A DNA stretch of 38,968 nucleotides, taken from NCBI GenBank assembly GCA_003343705.1, contig QAKR01000028.1:1-38968 (forward strand). The letters run 5' to 3'. Position 1 is the stretch's first letter. Each line of letters starts with the position of its first letter. The DNA is from Clostridiales bacterium (GTDB lineage Bacteria > Bacillota > Clostridia > Oscillospirales > UBA644). The position numbers were made by a program, and so were the translations under genes. The notes under the pieces were generated by a model, which worked only from the letters and a program-made list of their open reading frames with translations, had not been told where the DNA came from and did no database searches. Shown here one piece after another: positions 15,570-25,208 of this stretch.

Positions 15570-15598
15570 ATTATACACCTAAAATATTAACTTGTCAA
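15570..15598 (-). promoter_or_regulatory. Perfect consensus promoter of the ATP synthase operon
   Basis: TTGACA (15593-15598), exactly 17 bases, TATAAT (15570-15575) on the minus strand: both hexamers and spacing are ideal. The -35 box lies inside the last codons of the upstream DUF4091 gene (stop at 15587-15589). No terminator separates the two units, so read-through from the DUF4091 operon is possible. Confidence 0.9.
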
Positions 15599-18211
15599 GC
15601 CTAAAATTAAAATATTTTCAATAATATATTTACCGCTAGAACTGGGGCTTGAAGATGAGAAATTTAATGCTGATAGAATACCTGCATCAGCCGGTATTTT
15701 AAAACTGTAAAGCGTTGTTGTATTTGGTGAAATTATCCCAGTTGATCCAAGATTAAAATTTGCCGCTCCTGCAGAAATATTAAGTGTCATAGAGCTTAAA
15801 GCCTCATCCGAATTGTTTGTAACTGTAAATGTTAAATGAGTATAACCTTTAAGGTCTATATTGCTTTGTGAAAAAGCTGAAGCTTTTAGCACAAAACGGG
15901 TAAGTGCATTTTTACCGAGCTGCATTTCTAATGCAGGGGCTGAAAAGTTTATAGTTTTATTACTGAGTTCCCCAAATTTGTTAGACGAGGTTTCTGCAAG
16001 TTTTTCAAATGTTTTCGGATCTGAAAAGTTGACTACTTCAAGCGTTTGTGTTGCTCTCTTAACAAGAAAGTATGAAAATGTTTCGGGTTTCCCGTCTACT
16101 GTTATTTCAATATCACAAACAGCCGCTTTCCCTCCCGAAAAGTCATGATGAAGTGTGAACTTCGCTTTTTCACCTTGTTCGGAAACTCGTTCAAATTTTT
16201 CATCACCTATCTTAACAGTTGCTGTTTTATTTGTGTATACACTTATATCAAAGCCGTCAGTTTTTTCATTAAAAAGAATATCTGCTTTTATAGTGTTGCC
16301 GCTGTTATTCTTTTTATAAGAATTTTCAATGTAATTATATTCAGTTTCGGTTATTTGTGATAATATTACATTGTGTACGTTTCCATTTACGGCTACTGTA
16401 ACAGTCATGTCTTTATCAACATCGAAAACTCTTTTTGTTGTTTTTTCGCCGTTTATATACACTTCAGCGTTCTCAGCCCCGAGTACTTCGACCGCACGTC
16501 CGGAAGAACCTGTTTTGTTCTTTTCCACACGGGACATTATAATACAGTCGTCTTCAGACATTATTTCGGCTGCAAGTATTTTACGCATATTTTGTATAAG
16601 TTCGGGGTCAGAAGAAAAAGCGTTTGTTTTTTCATAAAGGGGTGTATAGTATGTGTCCATAATTTCGTCAACAGAAACGGATAGATTGTATTTTTCAATA
16701 ATGTTTGTGTATTTCTGTTCAAGTAGTTTTAAATATTCCAGGTCTTCCGCACCATCTCGTATTGCCATTAATCGCATAGTAGGGATTGGCATATTACGGT
16801 TTATTACACCGTCATTTTCCGTTCCCGGGTAAATAAGGAATCCGTCACCAACAGCTTGACCTATTTCTACAGTAGAGGTATGAGGGTCGCTCCAAACGTC
16901 ACGGGAAACATATTTTGATCCGTTCCACTTACTGTAAATTGTAGTTGCCCATAAAAGATCTCCGGTTATCCCATAATCCTCCTGCATCCAGCGATAAATA
17001 CGAGGCGCTAGCAAAAGATTATCTGTGTGATAATTAGGATAAGGATATACAGGGGTACAAGAAGTATACCACCATACAGTCTCTCCGTTTGCCTGCCGTT
17101 CACGTACTACGTCTTCATCTATGCCATCCGGTTGTGGGCACCAACCGTCTACAATCCCTGTTAAATCGTTACGGATATGAGCGGTGACTATATGGGGTAT
17201 GTCTGTGTATGTACGAATGTCATCGCAGTACATCTTAACCTTGGCAATCGCTTCAGGTTTGCCAGAAGGCTCATCTATGAGATGACCTAAATAATAGAAG
17301 GCTTTATTTATCCATCCCTTTTCAGTAAGTTTTTGTATAAGTTCATTATTTTGGTTATCATGAATAACTTGGCCGTTCTCATCAACGCTGCTGTAGTATG
17401 GCAACGGAACAGAGGTTACTCGTTCGTCCTCAAAATATTTTGCAGCATTTTGAATATACTCGTCAACACTACCCGCTTCAATAGGTAGTGATCCTCCGTT
17501 TACACGAAAATCCAATAAAAAGTCGTAAAATGTCTGTATGAGCTCAAGCCCTTCAAGAGAGGAGTTCATTTTTGAATAATAAGCCCAGATATCCGAAACC
17601 CACAGCTGAAAAAAGCTCATAAATGATGGCGTTACCGGGATTGCAAAGTTCCAAACTTCAACAGAGACCGGGATTTTTACAACCCCGCCGTCATATGTTG
17701 CGGTAAGCTCACCTGTGTAAATACCTGGTTCTGCATTGTCAGCATGGAATGTTATGTAATAACCTTGATTTTGCTGAGCTGCAACTGTGCATGAATTCAA
17801 GTCTTCGAACATCGGAATTAACGCATCAGGGTATGACCCTAAGGGAAGTTGAGGTGCAGAAGCGAATTCTGTTTTTACGTAGCTTTCCCGATAAATTGTT
17901 ATATTTGATGCATTAAATTCCACATCGTTTTTATTTTTAAGAGGTGAGAGTGAAACTGAAAGATTCTTTATTTTTTTATCACTTTGGAAAACAACCTGCA
18001 CGCTTTCGTACTCATTGTTTGCAAGAGAAGCTTCTAATACTGTTTTTGTAGTTTTTGGTATATCTTCGTCTTGTAAAACATGTTCTGAGTTTGTAAGTAT
18101 ATATGCACGGACATCCGCTTCTAAAAGAGGGTTTTTTATTTCAACTGTACAAGCTGAAAAAAGCACTGTAATTAGTGCACATACGATAAGTACGGAAGCA
18201 AGTTTTTTCAT
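15587..18211 (-). CDS. Secreted DUF4091 glycoside-hydrolase-like lipoprotein (intact paralogue)
   Basis: 874 residues. Lipoprotein signal with lipobox FSAC (Cys21). Residues ~30-190 form a beta-rich N-terminal domain ending in VPVTPSFMSFFQLW-like sequence (IPVSVEVWNFAIPVTPSF). Residues ~200-540 match the DUF4091 catalytic-like TIM barrel, related to family 123 glycoside hydrolases, with YYLGHLIDEPSGKPEA, DGWCPQPDGID, ETVWWYTSCTPVYPYPNYH and IRDGAEDLEYLKLLE. The Asp-Glu pair in LIDEP is shared with its paralogue and is a candidate catalytic site. Residues ~560-870 are beta-sandwich modules, the last probably carbohydrate-binding. It likely acts on an extracellular glycan; the substrate is unknown. 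AAGGAG lies five bases before the ATG. It is 10 bases downstream of its frameshifted paralogue. Confidence 0.88.
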   Translation of the reverse strand: MKKLASVLIVCALITVLFSACTVEIKNPLLEADVRAYILTNSEHVLQDEDIPKTTKTVLEASLANNEYESVQVVFQSDKKIKNLSVSLSPLKNKNDVEFNASNITIYRESYVKTEFASAPQLPLGSYPDALIPMFEDLNSCTVAAQQNQGYYITFHADNAEPGIYTGELTATYDGGVVKIPVSVEVWNFAIPVTPSFMSFFQLWVSDIWAYYSKMNSSLEGLELIQTFYDFLLDFRVNGGSLPIEAGSVDEYIQNAAKYFEDERVTSVPLPYYSSVDENGQVIHDNQNNELIQKLTEKGWINKAFYYLGHLIDEPSGKPEAIAKVKMYCDDIRTYTDIPHIVTAHIRNDLTGIVDGWCPQPDGIDEDVVRERQANGETVWWYTSCTPVYPYPNYHTDNLLLAPRIYRWMQEDYGITGDLLWATTIYSKWNGSKYVSRDVWSDPHTSTVEIGQAVGDGFLIYPGTENDGVINRNMPIPTMRLMAIRDGAEDLEYLKLLEQKYTNIIEKYNLSVSVDEIMDTYYTPLYEKTNAFSSDPELIQNMRKILAAEIMSEDDCIIMSRVEKNKTGSSGRAVEVLGAENAEVYINGEKTTKRVFDVDKDMTVTVAVNGNVHNVILSQITETEYNYIENSYKKNNSGNTIKADILFNEKTDGFDISVYTNKTATVKIGDEKFERVSEQGEKAKFTLHHDFSGGKAAVCDIEITVDGKPETFSYFLVKRATQTLEVVNFSDPKTFEKLAETSSNKFGELSNKTINFSAPALEMQLGKNALTRFVLKASAFSQSNIDLKGYTHLTFTVTNNSDEALSSMTLNISAGAANFNLGSTGIISPNTTTLYSFKIPADAGILSALNFSSSSPSSSGKYIIENILILGLTS

Positions 18212-18221
18212 AATTTCTCCT

Positions 18222-20880
18222 TTATTTAGATATCAGCTCTATACCACTTACGATATAATGTTGTTCAATGCTATTATCGTAAATAACCAGTTTTATAGTA
18301 TCTATAGCCGAAATTTCAGGCTCACCAAAAGAGTTACGCGGTATTTTAAAATCAAAAACCCTTGTTTCATTTGCTTCGAGATCACAGACTCCGTCACATA
18401 CCACGCTTGCAGAGCCATAATTAATCGTAGCCGCTATACCTGAATTATACGTTTCAGAGGGATTTGTGACAGTTACACGTATATGAGTATAGTTTGAAAG
18501 AGATCCGACGTTCTTAATTTCGTCTGTTTTTAATATGAAGCGTACCATTGCCCCCTTGGCAAAAGTTAGATTAAGAGCCTTATTATCGTTAAAATCCATG
18601 ATATTTGTTGATGTCCCGAATTTATTAGTGCTTATTTGTTTAATTGATTCAATTGTTTGAGGGTTATATAAGTCAAGAACATCTACTCTACGTGTTATTA
18701 TATTAACGGCCAGTCGTTTAAATGTACGAGTATTGTCTCCTATAGTTACGGCAACATTGTATACAGCTGTTTTATTTTGAACATTAAGATTATATTCATA
18801 ATATTTAGCACCTTTATAATCTGTTTTTTGTGTGGTATCGTTGCCGTTTACTGTTACAGTTGAATTTTCGGGAGCGAATATTTTTATTGTAAATTGTGAA
18901 TAGCTTGTTTCAATTTCATTTATGATAACATCAGAAGCGCTGTTTTCTTCTATAAGCTTTTGAGCAATGCTTTTATATTCAGCCACACTCGGGTTGCAGA
19001 TTATTCTGTCGTGCCGCACACCGTTTACAGATATGTCGACAGTGCGGGCATGATCAGCAAATACGGTTGATGAAAATATTTCACATCCTCCGAGGTCTGT
19101 CCCCTCAACGAGTTTGCCGTCAATAATAACAGATGAACCCTTTTCGGCATATACACGGACTTCACGCCCTTCGGCTGTTTCTGATATAAGGTTAGGTAAT
19201 ACCGAAATAATAGCGTTATCATCTGAGAGAATTTCATTTGCTAAAACTTCTCGCATCTGTTGAAGCCTCTCCGGGTTTGTTTCAAAATTGCCGATATTAG
19301 CATAAAGAGGTGTGTAAAACTCTTTCATAATATCAATAATATCTAAATCAAGATTGTATTTTTCTATAAGCTGTTTATACTTATTTTCAACCATTAACAG
19401 ATATTCGTAATCTTCCGCACCATCTCGGATGCTTTCGAGTCGTATAGTTGGAACAGGAATATTTTTATTTATAATTCCGTCGTTTTCCGTGCCTGCGTAA
19501 ACAAGGAACCCATCACCGGCCGCGTTTGGAAAAGCGAAGGGGTCTGTCCATATATCTCTGGAAACGTATTTATTCTGAGTATCGTCATATTTAGACATAA
19601 GAGCAGATGCCCAGTATAAAACACCTTCAACGTTATAGTCTTTTTGCATCCACATAACAAGCCTTGACGATAATGTTCTATCTGGTATGTGATATGTAGG
19701 GTAAGGGTATTGAGGAACAACACAGCCATACCACCAAAAATAATCTCCTAATTCCTGACGTTCACGAATTTCCTTTTCTGTAACATTATGCCAAGTAGGG
19801 CACCAATCATCTACAACACCTAAAAGACTTGCTCTGGGTTCAACTGTAACTACATGGATCATATCTGTGTATGAACGTATATCTTCGCAAAGTGTATGAA
19901 CCATTTTATTTCGTTCCGGAGTATCTGCGGGTTCGTCAATAAGACCGCCCAGATAGTAATATGATTTTTCTGTATAACCTTTTTCTTTAAGAAGTGTGGC
20001 AAGTTGTTCGTTCTTGTCATCATGAATTACATTTCCGTTTTCGTCGAACCCTTTATACCAATAGGGGATTTTAACAGCAGAAACACGTGGGTCCTTGAAG
20101 TATTTTTCAGCTTTTCGAACAAAGTCTTCCGGTGAAGAATATCCTTCCGGAAGGTCCCCCGTGCTTAATCTGTATTTGGTTAAAAACCAATAATAGTCCT
20201 GCCAAAGTGAATAAAAATCAGTTGAAGCAGTGGCGTTATTTTTTTTCATAAACACCCCATGTTGTTCCAAACCAAAGAGAAAAAGCAGACATAAAAGACG
20301 GAGTTTCGGGGATTGCAAAGTTCCAAACTTCAACGGAAACTCGAGTTTCAAGAATACCTCCGTCGTGTGCGAGTTTGATTGTTGCAGTATATACTCCCGG
20401 TGTAGCATTTTTATCAGCATAAACAGTTATCCAAAAGCCTTGGTTTTCATTGCTTTTTATATTAACTGAATTATTTTCATTTTCTATAGGAATAAGAGCA
20501 TCCGGATAAAATCCAGGCTCAAGGTCAGTATTTCCTGTTTTATTAACTTCAATATAATGTTGGCGATATAGTTCAAAAGAAAGCTTTTCTCCGTTATCAT
20601 TTTTAAGTTCGGTCATTGAAACAGAGAGATTTTTAATATCTTTTTCACTTCGTACCACAAATTGCATGCCTTCGTATTCATTTTTTGCAAGAGACGCTTT
20701 TAATACGTCTTTTTCAGTAAGATTTGGGGTTTGTGTAAGCATGAGTTTTTCAGAGTTTGTTACGATATGCATTTTTACCTCACCTTTTATTAGAGGGTTT
20801 TCAAATCTTATAACTGTACAACCATTTAAAATTGCAAGCATAAGAGTAGCAATAATTGTTATTATTATGCTTTTTTTCAC
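18222..20880 (-). pseudogene. DUF4091 lipoprotein paralogue split by a frameshift at an A8 tract
   Basis: Two overlapping frames together make one ~885-residue protein parallel to the downstream gene. The first (GTG at 20880, AAAGGA nine bases upstream) has a signal with lipobox LNGC and the N-terminal beta domain, ending at TAA (20236-20238) after WGVYEKK. The second continues in the +1 frame to 18222 with DFYSLWQDYYWF, YYLGGLIDEPADTPE, WWYGCVVPQYPYPTYH and RDGAEDYEYLLMVE. Removing one A from the run of eight A (minus strand, 20239-20246) gives WGVYEKNNA and restores the frame. It is either a recent pseudogene, a sequencing or assembly error, or a gene expressed through polymerase slippage on A8. 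No other lesion is visible in about 2.6 kb. Confidence 0.85.
20239..20246 (-). other. A8 homopolymer at the frameshift
   Basis: Eight T on the plus strand (A8 in the mRNA) immediately before the premature TAA. Seven A would join the two frames. Confidence 0.85.
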
Positions 20881-20901
20881 AACATCACATCCTTTAAATT
20901 C

Positions 20902-20930
20902 AGTATACTTTATTTATATATGAATGTCAA
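20902..20930 (-). promoter_or_regulatory. Promoter of the DUF4091 operon
   Basis: TTGACA (20925-20930), 17-base spacer, TATACT (20902-20907) on the minus strand, 21 bases before the GTG start. It is back to back with the RND promoter at 20942. Confidence 0.85.
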
Positions 20931-20941
20931 TATATTGCCAC

Positions 20942-20970
20942 TTGACAAAATAACGACAATATTGTAAAAT
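20942..20970 (+). promoter_or_regulatory. Promoter of the RND permease gene
   Basis: TTGACA (20942-20947), 17-base spacer, TAAAAT (20965-20970). The in-frame ATG at 20969 overlaps the -10 box, which fixes the true start at 20996. Confidence 0.85.
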
Positions 20971-20995
20971 GAAAGAAATACGGAGGTTTATAAAT

Positions 20996-23900
20996 ATGAT
21001 TAAATTAAGTGTTCGCAGGCCGATGACCGTGTTGGTTGCCGTCCTGCTTGTTATTGTTTTAGGCTTTGTTTCATTTACCAATATGAAAACAGATTTGTTA
21101 CCAGGCTTTGATATGCCTTATGTTGCTGTTATAACACAATATCCCGGAGCTAGCCCTGAAAAAGTTGAAAAAGAAGTAACAAAAGTTGTTGAAAGCACGC
21201 TTGCAACAACGGGCGGGGTTGAGAATGTCACATCTGTTTCCAGCGAAAACCTAAGCATGGTTATGTTAGAACTAACATACGGCACGGATATGAACAGCGC
21301 AATTATAGATATGTCGCAAAAGTTGGAAACAGCAAAATCTCTTTTAGGTGAAGAAGTCAGAACTCCTACCTTGATGCAGATAAATCCGGATATGATTCCT
21401 GTTATTGTAGCTGCTGCCGATATTGATGGAAAAGACATATATGAAACATCGGATTTTGTTAAGAAAACACTTGTTCCGGCTATTGAAAAGGTTGACGGAG
21501 TTGCTTCTGTTTCAACCATTGGTGTTGTCGAAAAAAGTATTAAAGTAACACTTGATCAAACAAAAATAGATGAACTTAATAATAAGATATTAGCTTCAGT
21601 TGATAAAAAGCTTTCAGAAACAGAAAAGCAGCTTTCTCAAGCAAAAACTGCAATTGATAAGGCTCAAAAAGAATTTATAGCACAAAGCACTGAGCAAACG
21701 CAAAAGCTTCTTGATACGCAAAAAGATCTTGAAAAAAAGCTTGCGGATGCTGAAAACAGTAAATCTTCCCTTGAGGACGCATTAAAAAAAGCAAATGAAA
21801 ATCTTGAACAGATAACCTCCATCCCGCAAACACCGGAAACAGAAGCGGCTGCATCGCAGCTGAGAGCTACGATTGCGGAGTATCAATCTCAAATATATGC
21901 TTTAGAAGTTGCAATTACAAACATGAAAGACGGGCTTTCTCAAACAGAGATTGCCAAGGTAGAACTTAGTAAAAAGCTTTCAGTTGCAGAGATGGAGCTT
22001 GCTGATAAAAAATCAGAATATGAAAAAGGGAAAAAAGAATTTGATAATGCCCGAGATGAAGCATATAAAAGTGCAAACATTAACAATCTCATAACATCTG
22101 ATACAATAAAAAATATCCTTGCTGCCTCAAATTTTGAGATGCCAGCCGGCTACTTAACCGAAAACGGAGAACAATATGCCGTTAAAGTCGGAGATAGATT
22201 TAAATCTACAGAAGAAATTAAAAAGCTTGAATTGTTTAATATAACTCAAGGCGATATAGGAATTGTTACGCTTGAGGATATCGCCACGTTAGAAAATACC
22301 GATAACAGTTCAGAAATGTATGCAAAAATAAACGGTAACGACGGAATTATGTTTGTTCTTCAGAAACAGAGCACTGCTTCAACCTCTGAGGTTTCAAATG
22401 CTGTGCATAAAGCTCTTGATAAGGTTCAAAAAGATAATAATGAATTACATGTAACTTATTTAAATGACCAGGGTATTTATATTGATATCGTAACCGGAAC
22501 GGTTATGGAAAACTTGGGCTTAGGTGCAATTCTTGCAATTATCATTTTATTTATTTTTCTACGTAATATACGCCCTACGTTTATTGTTGCTTTAAGCATC
22601 CCCATAAGTGTTTTACTTGCTGTTGTTTTGATGTATTTTACCGGGGTTAATTTGAACGTTATTTCTCTGGGCGGTCTTGCTTTGGGCATAGGAATGCTTG
22701 TTGATAACAGTATTGTGGTTATTGAAAATATATATCGTATGCGAATCGATGGCGTTCCTGCCGCAAAAGCTGCTGTTCGAGGCGCTGCAGAGGTTTCAGG
22801 GGCAATTCTGGCATCAACGCTTACGACAATATGTGTATTTTTACCAATTGTGTTTATACAAGGGCTTTCTCGAGAGTTGTTTGCTGATATGGGTTTGACA
22901 ATTGCATATTCTCTTTTAGCAAGCCTTATTATAGCATTAACCGTTGTCCCTGCTGCATCAGCTAATATGATAAAAAAGAACCCGAAACCTGACGGCAAAG
23001 TTACAAACAGAATTCGGGATTTTTACGAAAAAACTCTTTCTGGAGCACTTCGTTTTAAATTTATACCTCTTGTTCTGTCATTGATTCTTTTCGGCGCAGC
23101 CGTATATGGAACATTAAAAATGGGTCTTTCGTTTATTCCTGAAACAAACTCAGACAAGCTTACTGTTACGGTTGAACCCGAAAAGGGGACAAGTGTTGAG
23201 GATGCCCGCGCGTTAAGCGATAAAATTATATCAAGAATAAATGAAATAGATGGTGTACAGACCGTTGGAGCAATGCAAGGCAGCTCTTATATGGGTATGC
23301 CCATGTCTGGTTCGTCTGTGGATATTTCAATGTATGTTGTTTTAACAGAGAAACATCCACTAACTTCTGCAGAAGTTGCTTCAGAGATTGAAAATATTAC
23401 TTCTGATTTACCATGTAAAGTTACTGCATCAGGAAATGCAATGAATATGGCAGCCCTTTCAGGCAGCGGGCTTGATATAATTATAAAGGGCGATGATCTT
23501 AACCAACTTCAAAAAATAGCTTCGGATATTGCTGAACTTGTTTCTCAAACAGATGGGACAGAAGAGGTTTCAGACGGAAATGAAGATGCGGATATGCAAA
23601 CTCATATAACAGTAGATAAAAATAAAGCTTTATCATATGGCCTCACGGTTGCCCAAGTATATTCTCAAGTTTCTCAAGCAATTAAAAATCAAACAACAGC
23701 AAGCACCCTTACCCTAGAAAATGAAAGTTTTGATTTAATAGTTGCAAAACCTCAAAATGAGCAACTTACCCGGGAAACATTAAAGAGCATTCCTATAGAC
23801 GGAACTAAAGATGGGCAAAATATCAGTGTTATACTTTCTGATATTGCCCAAATTAGCGAATCTACTACTCCGTCGGCAATAAACCACGAAAATTCAGTTC

Positions 23901-24559
23901 GTTATATGAATGTTACAGCAAAAATAAAAGATGGTTCAAATATTGCCCTTGTTAGCCGTGATGTGGAAACAAAGCTTGAAAATTATGAGGTTCCGGATGG
24001 GTATAAGGTCGAAATTGTGGGCGAGAATGAAACTATAACTTCTTCTGTAAAAGATCTTATTAAAATGGTTCTGCTTGCGATAGTTTTAATTTATTTAATC
24101 ATGGTAGCAGTATTCCAGTCTGTATCATCTCCGTTTATTGTTATGTTTACAATTCCTCTTGCGTTTACAGGCGGAATACTTGCCCTGTGGGCGTTTGGTT
24201 TTGAAATAAGCGTTATTTCAATGCTTGGGCTTTTGGTTCTGTCTGGCGTTGTGGTTAATAACGGTATTGTGTTTGTTGATAGAATAAACCAACTTCGGCT
24301 CGAAGGTATGCCGCGTCGGGAAGCGATTTTGGAAGCCGGGAAATCACGTTTAAGACCGATATTTATGACCGCACTTACAACAATTTTAGGTCTTTTAACG
24401 CTTGCGTTCGGTTTTGGAACAGGTGCAGACTTATTACAACCTATGGCAATTGTTCTAATTTTTGGATTATTATATGCAACATTGCTCACGCTCTATGTTG
24501 TTCCTTGCCTTTATGATTTGTTTAAACGCAAAGATTTAAAGAAGATTGATATAGATTAA
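20996..24559 (+). CDS. RND-family (AcrB/HAE1-like) efflux permease with coiled-coil insertion
   Basis: 1187 residues from the ATG at 20996 (GGAGG nine bases upstream). Twelve spans arranged as 1+5 twice with two large extracytoplasmic loops. Hallmarks: first span after SVRRPMTVLV; FDMPYVAVITQYPGASPEKVE; GLALGIGMLVDNSIVVIENIYR in span 4 with a single Asp of the proton relay (AcrB has Asp-Asp); LSGVVVNNGIVFVDRINQLR in span 10. Residues ~198-360 (21587-22075) are a charged heptad-rich segment with the look of an antiparallel coiled coil, inserted between DQTKIDELNNK and NNLITSDTIKNIL, where AcrB has its funnel/docking loop. Drug or lipid export by proton antiport is the family role. No adaptor gene is adjacent; it is monocistronic, and the coiled coil may stand in for the adaptor. 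Confidence 0.93.
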   Translation: MIKLSVRRPMTVLVAVLLVIVLGFVSFTNMKTDLLPGFDMPYVAVITQYPGASPEKVEKEVTKVVESTLATTGGVENVTSVSSENLSMVMLELTYGTDMNSAIIDMSQKLETAKSLLGEEVRTPTLMQINPDMIPVIVAAADIDGKDIYETSDFVKKTLVPAIEKVDGVASVSTIGVVEKSIKVTLDQTKIDELNNKILASVDKKLSETEKQLSQAKTAIDKAQKEFIAQSTEQTQKLLDTQKDLEKKLADAENSKSSLEDALKKANENLEQITSIPQTPETEAAASQLRATIAEYQSQIYALEVAITNMKDGLSQTEIAKVELSKKLSVAEMELADKKSEYEKGKKEFDNARDEAYKSANINNLITSDTIKNILAASNFEMPAGYLTENGEQYAVKVGDRFKSTEEIKKLELFNITQGDIGIVTLEDIATLENTDNSSEMYAKINGNDGIMFVLQKQSTASTSEVSNAVHKALDKVQKDNNELHVTYLNDQGIYIDIVTGTVMENLGLGAILAIIILFIFLRNIRPTFIVALSIPISVLLAVVLMYFTGVNLNVISLGGLALGIGMLVDNSIVVIENIYRMRIDGVPAAKAAVRGAAEVSGAILASTLTTICVFLPIVFIQGLSRELFADMGLTIAYSLLASLIIALTVVPAASANMIKKNPKPDGKVTNRIRDFYEKTLSGALRFKFIPLVLSLILFGAAVYGTLKMGLSFIPETNSDKLTVTVEPEKGTSVEDARALSDKIISRINEIDGVQTVGAMQGSSYMGMPMSGSSVDISMYVVLTEKHPLTSAEVASEIENITSDLPCKVTASGNAMNMAALSGSGLDIIIKGDDLNQLQKIASDIAELVSQTDGTEEVSDGNEDADMQTHITVDKNKALSYGLTVAQVYSQVSQAIKNQTTASTLTLENESFDLIVAKPQNEQLTRETLKSIPIDGTKDGQNISVILSDIAQISESTTPSAINHENSVRYMNVTAKIKDGSNIALVSRDVETKLENYEVPDGYKVEIVGENETITSSVKDLIKMVLLAIVLIYLIMVAVFQSVSSPFIVMFTIPLAFTGGILALWAFGFEISVISMLGLLVLSGVVVNNGIVFVDRINQLRLEGMPRREAILEAGKSRLRPIFMTALTTILGLLTLAFGFGTGADLLQPMAIVLIFGLLYATLLTLYVVPCLYDLFKRKDLKKIDID

Positions 24560-24570
24560 TTTATTAACTG

Positions 24571-24606
24571 AAAATGCCGTAAGAGTACAATCTCTTACGG
24601 CATTTT
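24571..24606. terminator. Bidirectional terminator between RND gene and pdxT
   Basis: A 15-bp stem: AAAATGCCGTAAGAG (24571-24585) and CTCTTACGGCATTTT (24592-24606), loop TACAAT, with T-runs on either strand. It separates two convergent units. Confidence 0.92.
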
Positions 24607-24608
24607 TT

Positions 24609-25184
24609 TCATAAAGAACTGTTTTTTATCATTGTTAAAAATTTACGATGAATATCAGTATTGTTACAAAGCTCCGGATGAAAGGCTGTTGCAATTTGAT
24701 TATTATACTTAACAGCTACAATTTTATTATCTACTTCAGCTAAAATTTCAACACCATGATTTACTGTTTCAACATAAGGTGCTCTTATAAATTCCATTGG
24801 GAATTCCCCGATTTCCTGTATGTATCCGTTATAGAAAAAGCTCCCCAATTGTCGCCCGTAAGCATTACGTTTTACAGTAACCGGGAGTGTGCCGAAATAG
24901 ACATTTTCATCATTTGAGATATTTTGTGCCAAAAGAATAAGCCCTGCACATGTTGCCAGAACCGGAAGCCCTTGTTTAATTTTATTTTTAAGAGTATCAA
25001 ACATACCTAGTTCCTTTAATAATTTGCCTTGTACAGTACTTTCTCCTCCAGGTAAAACAAGCCCATCAAATGTGTTGTTCAAATCTTCTTTTTTTCGCAG
25101 CTCAATTGTTTTTGCTCCTAATTTATTAAGCATTGAAATATGTTCTGCAAATGCACCTTGTACAGCACAAATAGCTATTTTCAT
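24609..25184 (-). CDS. pdxT: Pyridoxal 5'-phosphate synthase glutaminase subunit
   Basis: 191 residues with the class I glutaminase triad: nucleophile C79 (ATCAGLILLA), H169 and E171 (TAFHPEL), plus the oxyanion loop LPGGEST. It releases ammonia from glutamine and channels it to PdxS for de novo vitamin B6 synthesis. It lies 24 bases after pdxS with an AAGGAAA ribosome binding site. Confidence 0.98.
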   Translation of the reverse strand: MKIAICAVQGAFAEHISMLNKLGAKTIELRKKEDLNNTFDGLVLPGGESTVQGKLLKELGMFDTLKNKIKQGLPVLATCAGLILLAQNISNDENVYFGTLPVTVKRNAYGRQLGSFFYNGYIQEIGEFPMEFIRAPYVETVNHGVEILAEVDNKIVAVKYNNQIATAFHPELCNNTDIHRKFLTMIKNSSL

Positions 25185-25208
25185 TTATATGTTTCCTTCC
25201 GTAATAAA

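Noticed and set aside
20236..20250. Programmed ribosomal frameshift in the DUF4091 gene
   Set aside because: The needed shift is +1 at a poly-A run with no stimulatory hairpin or internal Shine-Dalgarno seen; -1 signals do not apply. Polymerase slippage or error is simpler.
18222..20420. A 732-codon ORF starting at 20420 as an independent gene
   Set aside because: The first ~60 codons are an out-of-frame reading of the preceding gene half; homology to the paralogue shows that the true coding part begins at the A8 frameshift.
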